From a bacterium (lineage in GTDB: Bacteria; Zixibacteria; MSB-5A5; GN15; FEB-12), in assembly GCA_030668045.1 (NCBI GenBank), contig DAOUUR010000164.1, positions 1 to 6,053 of the forward strand: a DNA stretch of 6,053 nucleotides, read 5' to 3'. Below are positions 1 through 5,471 of this stretch, in pieces. Every line of letters starts with the position of its first letter. Position 1 is the stretch's first letter. The notes under the pieces are model-generated. The model did not search any database. It was not told where the DNA came from and saw only the letters and a list, made by a program, of their open reading frames with translations. Both the position numbers and the translations under genes were made by a program.

Positions 1-1
1 A

Positions 2-649
2 ATGAAGTTCTTTATCGATACCGCCAATCTTGAAGAAATCAAATCAGCCGCCGCTATGGGTGTTCTCGACGGCGTCACAACTAACCCGTCGTTGGCCGCC
101 AAAGAAACGGCTCCGTATGATCAACTGCTCGCGGAGATTTGCAAAGTTGTATCCGGTCCGGTTTCCGCTGAGGTGCTGGCGGTTGAGCACGACGGTATGA
201 TCAGAGATGCCGAAGAGCTGGTCAAGATTGCCGACAATATCGTAATCAAGATTCCAACGACGCTTGAAGGTCTCAAGGCGATCAAGACGTTGTCATCACG
301 CGGTATCAATACAAACGCAACTCTCGTTTTCTCACCCTCGCAGGCGCTTCTGGTGGCCAAGGCCGGGGCGAGTTATGTCTCACCGTTTATCGGGAGGCTC
401 GATGATATCTCGTCGCACGGGATGGAACTGATTGATCAGATCGTTACAATTTATGGCAACTATAGTTTCTCTACCGAGGTGCTGGTGGCATCGGTGCGGC
501 ATCCGCTGCACGTCGTCAAGGCGGCTTTGATTGGCGCTGACGTAGTAACGATGCCGTACAAAGTGATTGCACAGTTGATAAAGCACCCATTGACCGACAT
601 CGGCCTGGAGAAATTCTTAGCCGACTACAAGAAAGGCAAGAAGGGCTGA
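2..649 (+). CDS. tal: TalC-type transaldolase (small transaldolase/fructose-6-phosphate aldolase family)
   Basis: This is a 215-residue cytosolic TIM-barrel enzyme of the class I aldolase type. It probably moves dihydroxyacetone units between sugar phosphates in the non-oxidative pentose phosphate pathway. The N-terminus ([14 protein letters not shown]) and the GVTTNPS motif at residues 24-30 are typical of the family, so the ATG at base 2 is the true start and the gene is complete. The Schiff-base lysine is K83 in the IKIPTT motif. Two active-site positions favour transaldolase over fructose-6-phosphate aldolase: E57 (SAEV), where E. coli FSA has Gln, and F129 in SPFIGRLDD, where FSA has Tyr. 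That assignment comes from family knowledge and has not been tested. The stop overlaps the purB start by one base (TGATG), which suggests translational coupling. The product could supply ribose 5-phosphate for the purine genes downstream. Any promoter lies outside the window. Confidence 0.95.
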   Translation: MKFFIDTANLEEIKSAAAMGVLDGVTTNPSLAAKETAPYDQLLAEICKVVSGPVSAEVLAVEHDGMIRDAEELVKIADNIVIKIPTTLEGLKAIKTLSSRGINTNATLVFSPSQALLVAKAGASYVSPFIGRLDDISSHGMELIDQIVTIYGNYSFSTEVLVASVRHPLHVVKAALIGADVVTMPYKVIAQLIKHPLTDIGLEKFLADYKKGKKG

Positions 650-1944
650 TGATAGAGCGTTACACACTACCGGAGATGGGAGCGCTTTGGTCGGAAGAGG
701 CCAAGTTTGGAGCGTGGCTGGAGGTTGAAGTCGAAGCGGCTCGCGCGATGGCGCAGGCCAAGATAATTCCAGCGAAGGCGTTCAAGACGATTGAGAAAAA
801 AGCGAAGTTCGATATTGACCGGATCAACAAGATTGAAGAAGAGGTCAACCATGATGTGATCGCTTTCCTGACTTCGGTCGCTGAGTTTGTGGGAGAGGAT
901 GCGAAGTATATCCACTTTGGGATGACTTCATCCGATATGCTCGATACGGCGCTGTCGCTTCAAATGAAGCGAGCCGGGGAGCTGATAGACAAGAAGATTG
1001 CAACCTCACTGAAATTGATCCGTCGCCTTGCTCTGAAATATAAACTTACGCCGTGTATGGGTCGCACTCATGGTATTCTCGCAGAACCGACCACGCTTGG
1101 ACTCAAATTTGCAGTCTGGTTCACCGAGTTGTCACGATGTCGGGACCGTTTCAAGGAAGCGTGCGATACTATCGCCGTTGGCAAGATATCGGGCGCGGTG
1201 GGGAATTTTGCCAACCTTGATCCGAAGATCGAGGCGGCGGTCTGCCGTCGGTTAAAACTAAAACCGGCTGAAGTTTCCACCCAGGTGCTTCAGCGTGACC
1301 GGCACGCGCATTTTGTTACATCGCTTGCCCTGCTGGCATCATCACTTGAGAAATTTGCGACCGAGGTCCGTAACCTCCAGCGAACGGAGATCGGTGAGAT
1401 GGCGGAGGGATTTACCAAAGGGCAAAAAGGTTCCTCGGCGATGCCTCACAAGAAAAACCCGATTACCGCCGAACGAATCACCGGAATCTCACGGGTGCTG
1501 CGAGGGTACGCTGTTTCGGCTATGGAGAACGTTGCTCTCTGGCATGAACGCGATATTGCGCATTCGTCGGTGGAGAGGGTGATTATCCCCGATGCTACAA
1601 TTCTGACCGATTATGCTCTGGAGAAGTTCATCGGTGTTCTTAGGGGGTTGGTTGTAAACGAGAAGAGAATGCTTGAAAATATATTCTATCGCGGTGGTGT
1701 GGTTTTCTCCCAGCGACTGCTTCTCAAGCTTACTGGACCGGCCGGGTCGCGTGAGAAAGCTTACACGATAGTACAGCGCAACGCTCTGGCTGCTACCGAG
1801 GGGAAAGGATCGTTCCGCGAGTTGATCCGTCGTGATCGTGAACTGCGCGACCATCTGGGAGAAGCTGAGATTGACAGCTGTTTTGATCTCTCATACTACT
1901 CACGCAATGTCGGCAAAATTTTTAAGAGGGTGTTTGGACGATGA
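649..1944 (+). CDS. purB: Adenylosuccinate lyase
   Basis: This 431-residue protein belongs to the fumarase/aspartase superfamily and has the usual length of bacterial PurB of the Bacillus/Thermotoga type. It removes fumarate from SAICAR (giving AICAR) in IMP synthesis and from adenylosuccinate (giving AMP). It would act as a cytosolic homotetramer. Visible motifs in order are NHDV at 67-70, TSSD at 93-96, GRTHG at 138-142 with the probable general acid H141, and the superfamily signature GSSAMPHKKNP at 261-271 with catalytic S263 on the flexible loop. The start ATG at 649 shares one base with the transaldolase stop. An AAGAAGGG stretch at 638-645 may act as its ribosome site, although it sits close to the ATG. 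The stop overlaps the psd start by four bases (ATGA). No key residue is missing. Argininosuccinate lyase or fumarase are less likely because of the length and the PurB-like N-terminus ([15 protein letters not shown]). Confidence 0.98.
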   Translation: MIERYTLPEMGALWSEEAKFGAWLEVEVEAARAMAQAKIIPAKAFKTIEKKAKFDIDRINKIEEEVNHDVIAFLTSVAEFVGEDAKYIHFGMTSSDMLDTALSLQMKRAGELIDKKIATSLKLIRRLALKYKLTPCMGRTHGILAEPTTLGLKFAVWFTELSRCRDRFKEACDTIAVGKISGAVGNFANLDPKIEAAVCRRLKLKPAEVSTQVLQRDRHAHFVTSLALLASSLEKFATEVRNLQRTEIGEMAEGFTKGQKGSSAMPHKKNPITAERITGISRVLRGYAVSAMENVALWHERDIAHSSVERVIIPDATILTDYALEKFIGVLRGLVVNEKRMLENIFYRGGVVFSQRLLLKLTGPAGSREKAYTIVQRNALAATEGKGSFRELIRRDRELRDHLGEAEIDSCFDLSYYSRNVGKIFKRVFGR

Positions 1945-2648
1945 TAGCACGTGAGGGATTGCCGCTTATCATGCTCGGTCTGGCGTTGACCGCCATACTA
2001 GTCTGGTTAGCGGTGCGATTTGATAGTCTCTTGGTGGCAACTATTGCTGCTGTGATGGCGGTCCTTGCGGTTTTTGTTATTTTCTTCTTTCGTGATCCGC
2101 AGCGATCATTTGAACCGTCACCCGGTGTACTGGTGGCTCCGGCTGATGGAAAGGTGCTGGCGATTGATACGATTCCCAACCATCCTTTTGTAGGTGGGGA
2201 GACGGCGAAGATTTCGATTTTCCTGTCGGTTTTCGATGTTCACGTCAATCGCATTCCAGCCGATGGTCGGGTGGATTATGTGAAGTACAATCCAGGGAAG
2301 TTCTTTCCGGCTTTCCGGGACAAAGCCTCCGATTTGAACGAGCAGACCGAGATAGGAATGATTACCCCCGACGGTTCCAGGCTCGTTGTTAAGCAGATTG
2401 CCGGTATCATCGCTCGAAGGATTGTCTGCCGCGCCGAAGAAGGACAGACCTATGCGGCCGGTGTTCGATTCGGCATGATACGGTTTGGGTCGAGGACAGA
2501 GTTGTTTGTGCCTGTAGAGACAGAGATATGTGTCAGAGCTGGGGATAGGGTACGGGGTGGTGAGACAATAGTCGGTCACCTTAAGGTTGCCGACAACGAA
2601 AGTGTGATTGGTAATGAAGCCGGATCGAAGAAGAATATCAGATTATAA
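1941..2648 (+). CDS. psd: Phosphatidylserine decarboxylase proenzyme, short form
   Basis: This 235-residue enzyme converts phosphatidylserine to phosphatidylethanolamine and CO2 at the inner membrane. Two hydrophobic segments at about residues 7-26 and 28-50 anchor it, followed by the family's FFRDP motif near 49-53. APADGK (66-71) carries a probable catalytic D69, and FDVHVNR (98-104) a probable H101. The autocleavage site is the Gly-Ser in RFGSR (181-185). Cleavage before S184 should yield a large beta chain and a small alpha chain (about 52 residues) with an N-terminal pyruvoyl group made from that serine. The short length and FGS, in place of LGST, mark the short Psd class as opposed to the E. 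coli form. The last 20 or so residues form a polar tail whose coding region overlaps the pssA start. The gene begins inside the purB stop (ATGA), about 10 bases after an AAGAGGG at 1924-1930. Its neighbour pssA makes its substrate. Confidence 0.96.
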   Translation: MIAREGLPLIMLGLALTAILVWLAVRFDSLLVATIAAVMAVLAVFVIFFFRDPQRSFEPSPGVLVAPADGKVLAIDTIPNHPFVGGETAKISIFLSVFDVHVNRIPADGRVDYVKYNPGKFFPAFRDKASDLNEQTEIGMITPDGSRLVVKQIAGIIARRIVCRAEEGQTYAAGVRFGMIRFGSRTELFVPVETEICVRAGDRVRGGETIVGHLKVADNESVIGNEAGSKKNIRL

Positions 2649-3399
2649 AGGCATTGTCCCCGGCACGTTCACGATGGGGAACGTTGTCTGCGGGTTTTTG
2701 GCTATCCTTTCGGCCTTTGAGGGACATACGACTACCGCCTGCTGGTTCATTGTGCTGGCGGGGTTTCTTGATGCCCTCGACGGCAAAGTAGCGCGCCTCA
2801 GTGGTGCGACCAGTCAGTTTGGGGTTGAGCTTGATTCGCTGGCAGACTTTTTATCTTTTGGGGTAGCTCCGGCGGTCCTGGTTTATTCGATCAAACTGAA
2901 CACACTCGGCAAGTGGGGCTGGATAATATCCATTGTTTTTATCATGGCGGCGTCGTATCGGCTCGCACGGTTCAACATATTGGCTGACACTGAGGAGAAA
3001 AAGGATTTCCTCGGTCTACCAGTGCCGGTGGCTGCTTTCGCACTGGTGACCTATATCATCTTCTCTTTCAAGATGTGGGGGCAGCTTGAATATAGTGAGT
3101 TGTTGGTTTCGATGATTATCCTGCTGGCGATGCTGATGGTTTCGCAGGTTCGATACGAGTTTATGCCGGACCGGTTTGATACCAAACAGAATCGGATCAA
3201 GCTCATTATCGCGCTACTGCTGATCCCGATTATCATAATCAAGCCGAGACTCATATTGTTTCCGCTCGTTTCGTTGTATATATTATATGGATTGATAAGA
3301 GAACTGTATCGGTTGTTCAACGTCGGCGTGGTCAAAGTGGCAGGCCGTTCACATCGCAGACGAAGGAGCGACAGGGAAGAAAATGATGGCCGAGAATAA
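2614..3399 (+). CDS. pssA: CDP-diacylglycerol--serine O-phosphatidyltransferase (phosphatidylserine synthase)
   Basis: This is an integral membrane enzyme that transfers a phosphatidyl group from CDP-diacylglycerol to L-serine, producing the substrate of Psd. The CDP-alcohol phosphotransferase signature is complete: D53..D56-G57..A60-R61, then G70, D74 and D78, giving the four metal-binding aspartates. The N-terminal part (GTFTMGNVVCGFLAI) and the FLSFGVAPA motif after the last aspartate are typical of the PssA subgroup. Hydrophobic stretches suggest about six to eight membrane segments. The C-terminal tail, roughly residues 240-261, is very hydrophilic and includes a run of four arginines. 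I chose ATG 2614, giving 261 residues. An in-frame TTG at 2608 would add two residues, and an in-frame stop at 2605-2607 rules out anything longer. The start lies 35 bases inside psd and only a weak GAAAG precedes it, so coupling to psd translation is likely. The 3' end overlaps purS by 17 bases. Confidence 0.95.
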   Translation: MKPDRRRISDYKGIVPGTFTMGNVVCGFLAILSAFEGHTTTACWFIVLAGFLDALDGKVARLSGATSQFGVELDSLADFLSFGVAPAVLVYSIKLNTLGKWGWIISIVFIMAASYRLARFNILADTEEKKDFLGLPVPVAAFALVTYIIFSFKMWGQLEYSELLVSMIILLAMLMVSQVRYEFMPDRFDTKQNRIKLIIALLLIPIIIIKPRLILFPLVSLYILYGLIRELYRLFNVGVVKVAGRSHRRRRSDREENDGRE

Positions 3400-3634
3400 G
3401 CGCGCAGTTGTTTTTGTGAGACTAAAAGATGGCGTCCTGGATCCACAGGGCGTCACCATTGGCAAAGCCCTCCAGCAGATGGGTTACGATGATTTTGTGT
3501 CGGTGCGAACCGGCAAGTTTTTTGAGCTTGAAATCAATGACAGCAACGGGGATATTGATAAGAAGATTGATGAGGTCTGTTCCAAACTTCTGGCCAACCC
3601 GGTCATTGAGCGGTACACGGTGGAGAGAGACTGA
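3383..3634 (+). CDS. purS: Phosphoribosylformylglycinamidine synthase subunit PurS
   Basis: This 83-residue protein has the usual PurS length. PurS is the small, non-catalytic subunit of multi-subunit FGAM synthetase. It bridges PurQ and small PurL and helps pass ammonia from glutamine hydrolysis to FGAR. Recognisable features are the first strand [15 protein letters not shown] (9-23), the helix [10 protein letters not shown] (26-35) and the [11 protein letters not shown] stretch (41-51), in a small alpha/beta fold. The start is ambiguous between ATG 3383 and ATG 3386. The nearest Shine-Dalgarno-like run, AGGGAAG at 3373-3379, is three bases from the first and six from the second, so 3386 (82 residues) may be used. 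The start lies inside the end of pssA, and the stop overlaps purQ by one base (TGATG), in keeping with equal production of the two subunits. PurL is not in the window. Confidence 0.95.
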   Translation: MMAENKRAVVFVRLKDGVLDPQGVTIGKALQQMGYDDFVSVRTGKFFELEINDSNGDIDKKIDEVCSKLLANPVIERYTVERD

Positions 3635-4347
3635 TGAAATTTGGTGTCGTCACATTTCCCGGCTCCAACTGCGACTACGACTCCTATGCCGCCGTTAGAT
3701 TCATACTCGGTGAAGAGGTGGAATTTCTCTGGCATAAGTCTGAAGATCTGTTGGGTTGTGACGCGGTGATCTTGCCCGGCGGTTTTGCTCACGGTGATTA
3801 TCTGAGAGCCGGAGCTATCGCCAGGTTTTCACCTATCATGGACAAGGTCGTCAAATATGCTCACACCGGCGGAGTGGTGATTGGCATTTGTAATGGGTTT
3901 CAGGTGTTGACCGAAAGCGGCCTTCTACCGGGCGCTCTGATTCGTAACGATCACTTGAGATTCAGTTGCAAGTTCGTTCACCTCCGCGTGGAGAACAACG
4001 AGTCTAAGTTTACATCGGTTTGCAAGAAGGGCGAGGTGTTAAAAATCCCAATCGCCCACGGTGAAGGCAATTATTATCATTTTGACGAAGATATTTCCAC
4101 GCTGGAAGATTCGGGCCGGGTGGTGTTCCGCTATGCGACACCCGAGGGTGAGGTGACCGATGAGGCCAACCCGAACGGTTCGATCAACAATATCGCTGGC
4201 ATTACCAACGAGGGTGGCAATGTGCTGGGCATGATGCCGCACCCCGAGAGGGCGGTTGAAGATATTCTCGGCTCCTCAGATGGACTGAGAGTTTTTGAGT
4301 CGTTGCGGGCCTGTTTTGGGTCCTCAAAGAAAGTGGTGGCGTCGTGA
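3634..4347 (+). CDS. purQ: Phosphoribosylformylglycinamidine synthase subunit PurQ (glutamine amidotransferase)
   Basis: This 237-residue class I glutamine amidotransferase releases ammonia from glutamine for the conversion of FGAR to FGAM in purine synthesis. It acts in the cytosol with PurS and PurL. The start [16 protein letters not shown] is diagnostic of Pur[18 protein letters not shown] (47-63) contributes the oxyanion-hole region. The nucleophile is C86 in GICNGFQ (84-90), and the triad is completed by H203 and E205 in MPHPERAVE (201-209), so all catalytic residues are present. The length fits a stand-alone subunit as opposed to a PurL fusion. A good ribosome site, GGAGAGAG at 3622-3629, lies just before the ATG inside the purS end. 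The stop overlaps the following gene by four bases (GTGA). The last ten residues, rich in Ser and Lys, extend past the usual domain end. Confidence 0.97.
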   Translation: MKFGVVTFPGSNCDYDSYAAVRFILGEEVEFLWHKSEDLLGCDAVILPGGFAHGDYLRAGAIARFSPIMDKVVKYAHTGGVVIGICNGFQVLTESGLLPGALIRNDHLRFSCKFVHLRVENNESKFTSVCKKGEVLKIPIAHGEGNYYHFDEDISTLEDSGRVVFRYATPEGEVTDEANPNGSINNIAGITNEGGNVLGMMPHPERAVEDILGSSDGLRVFESLRACFGSSKKVVAS

Positions 4348-4610
4348 AAAAGCGTGAACTAACATTCATCGTTGTAGCGCTGGTTCTTGGCGCTGTCTTT
4401 GGTGGTCTGATCGGCGACATAATCGGTACTTTCCTGCCACCGGGAGCGGCCAAGACGGTGTTCAGTAAGAATATTGAGATTGGCTTTGATACGATGAATG
4501 TCGATTTCTTTGCTATCTCCGCAGCTTTCGGTTTGAAGTTGCGTATTAACTTTATGTCGATCATGGTTGTGCTGCTGGTGATCATCTATTTTAGATGGTG
4601 GTACTTGTAG
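4344..4610 (+). CDS. Small membrane protein, DUF4321-like
   Basis: This 88-residue protein of unknown function has two predicted membrane helices, at about 8-30 and 68-84. A central stretch of about 35 residues separates them and includes a PPG turn at 32-34. The overall pattern is a basic N-terminus, a first helix ending in a G-G-L-I-G-D/E motif (20-25), a short linker, the phrase FGLKLRIN (62-69), then a second helix ending with aromatic and basic residues. This resembles the DUF4321 family as I remember it, but I could not run a profile search. The start is a GTG at 4344 inside the purQ stop (GTGA overlap), with no strong Shine-Dalgarno sequence, so its translation probably depends on purQ. 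Its place between purQ and tatA suggests co-expression and says nothing firm about function. Confidence 0.8.
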   Translation: MKKRELTFIVVALVLGAVFGGLIGDIIGTFLPPGAAKTVFSKNIEIGFDTMNVDFFAISAAFGLKLRINFMSIMVVLLVIIYFRWWYL

Positions 4611-4625
4611 CGCGTTTGAATTACC

Positions 4626-4630
4626 GGAGG
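4626..4630 (+). promoter_or_regulatory. Strong ribosome binding site of tatA
   Basis: GGAGG lies seven bases before the tatA ATG at 4638. It is the clearest Shine-Dalgarno sequence in the window and falls in the first true intergenic gap (4611-4637). Upstream genes start inside their predecessors, so tatA is probably the first gene here that is translated independently of the one before it. I see no convincing -35/-10 promoter in this short gap. Confidence 0.75.
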
Positions 4631-4637
4631 TTTTGAT

Positions 4638-4865
4638 ATGTTTGGATTAGGTCCATGGGAACTTCTTTTAGTCTTTCTAGCTATTCTCCTGCTTTTTGGC
4701 GCTAAGCGGCTTCCCGAAATCGCGCAGGGAATGGGGAAGGGCATCAGAGAGTTCAAGAAGGCAATGAAAGACACGACCGACGAGCTCAAAGATTCGGTCA
4801 ATACCGACAGCAAAACGGATGCTTCAGCCGGTAAGACTGAGAGCCCGACAGAGGAAAAGAAATAG
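4638..4865 (+). CDS. tatA: Sec-independent protein translocase subunit TatA
   Basis: This 75-residue TatA/E-type protein forms the pore or membrane-thinning component of the twin-arginine translocase, which exports folded proteins across the inner membrane. It begins MFGLGPWELLLVF with the polar E8 near the start of the single helix (about 6-20). It then has the hinge FGAKRLPE (20-27), an amphipathic helix (about 28-48, QGMGKGIREFKKAMKD), and a flexible, charged, Ser/Thr/Glu-rich tail ending EEKK. The FG hinge followed by K-R-L-P-E is the standard TatA signature, and the short tail fits TatA/E better than TatB. The start is secured by GGAGG at 4626-4630. No tatC or tatB is nearby, which is common for tatA genes. 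It is probably co-transcribed with the genes on either side. Confidence 0.95.
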   Translation: MFGLGPWELLLVFLAILLLFGAKRLPEIAQGMGKGIREFKKAMKDTTDELKDSVNTDSKTDASAGKTESPTEEKK

Positions 4866-4892
4866 CTGCCTTCCGAGGTGACGAGAAAAAAT

Positions 4893-5357
4893 ATGAGTGG
4901 GAGTATCACCAGGGAAGAAATTGCGAAGATCGGTCTTGTCCTCGGAGACGATGATGTCGTTTTCCGTAAAGACCACTATCGCCTGAAGATCGTCAACGAG
5001 GAGGACAAGCGTACTCTTGTTCTGGAAGTGTTCCCTCAGACAAGTCTGGGTAAAACTCGCGGTATGCTGGTTGTTGTCTATACGGGCAATTCTCATCTAC
5101 AGCTTCACAATTGCACCGGTCATGTTGTATCCGAAGAGTTGGGTGAGGTGACATTTGTTTCTGAATCGGAAGGTCGGATGTCGGGGTTGGTGGTTGAGCG
5201 GGGAGCTTCCTGCTCGCTCTACGCTTCGATAAACCGTGACTTGATCTCATCAGATTTTACAACGCTTGGTGTCGAAGTGATGCTTTCGGGCGTGGCTCTC
5301 TCTCTGGCCGAAGACATTCTTTCCAAAGATGAGAACGATACCGATACCGAAGAGTAG
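4893..5357 (+). CDS. Uncharacterised 154-residue acidic protein
   Basis: I do not recognise this protein. It has no signal peptide or membrane segment and appears soluble. Residues 1-15 (MSGSITREEIAKIGL) look helical. Residues 20-105 alternate hydrophobic and polar residues in a way that suggests a beta-rich domain. A second hydrophobic stretch at 125-143 (GVEVMLSGVALSLAEDIL) looks helical, and the tail is very acidic (DENDTDTEE). It has two cysteines, C74 and C107, and no obvious metal motif. I chose ATG 4893 because GAGGTGA at 4875-4881 precedes it. An in-frame GTG at 4878 would add five residues, but it lies within that same sequence and has no ribosome site of its own. It starts 27 bases after tatA and is probably the last gene of the forward transcript. 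Codon use resembles its neighbours, so it is likely to be a real gene. Confidence 0.75.
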   Translation: MSGSITREEIAKIGLVLGDDDVVFRKDHYRLKIVNEEDKRTLVLEVFPQTSLGKTRGMLVVVYTGNSHLQLHNCTGHVVSEELGEVTFVSESEGRMSGLVVERGASCSLYASINRDLISSDFTTLGVEVMLSGVALSLAEDILSKDENDTDTEE

Positions 5358-5407
5358 TTGACGCCAATCATCCGGCGAGTCCGGTCTCTAAGTCCATATG
5401 AAAGCAA

Positions 5408-5437
5408 CAAGGGCCGCTGCATTTGCAGCGGCCCTTG
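5408..5437. terminator. GC-rich hairpin between convergent genes, probable terminator
   Basis: A perfect 13-bp inverted repeat (5408-5420 and 5425-5437, core GGGCCGCTGC) surrounds a four-base ATTT loop. It sits in the 114-base gap between the forward gene ending at 5357 and the minus-strand kinase gene ending at 5472, where a shared terminator is expected. Neither side has a classical U-tract. The plus strand continues CCATTGGGGGG, and the minus strand continues TTGCTTTCAT, which is only mildly T-rich. It may act as a bidirectional terminator or as an mRNA 3'-end stabiliser. Confidence 0.65.
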
Positions 5438-5471
5438 CCATTGGGGGGAAAAAACGAATTTCTACATTCTG

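Noticed and set aside
1295..1582. A 95-codon plus-strand frame within purB in another reading frame
   Set aside because: It is a shadow of the purB frame. The translation is rich in Arg and Leu, as expected from frame-shifted coding DNA.
1489..1854. A 121-codon open frame on the minus strand inside purB
   Set aside because: It lies wholly opposite a complete, well-conserved purB. Its translation is of low complexity and matches no family I know.
2118..2579. A 153-codon open frame on the minus strand opposite psd
   Set aside because: The opposing psd frame contains all family motifs, and this frame shows no domain and no ribosome site.
4611..4637. Possible promoter before tatA
   Set aside because: The 27-base gap has no credible -35/-10 pair; only the ribosome binding site is supported.
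5337..5354. A short GATACC tandem repeat near the end of the 154-residue protein gene
   Set aside because: It has only two copies and encodes part of an acidic Asp/Thr tail, which is too short to count as a repeat element.
5370..5384. Repeated CCGG in the convergent gap as a second hairpin or operator
   Set aside because: The pairing is only four or five bases, which is expected by chance.
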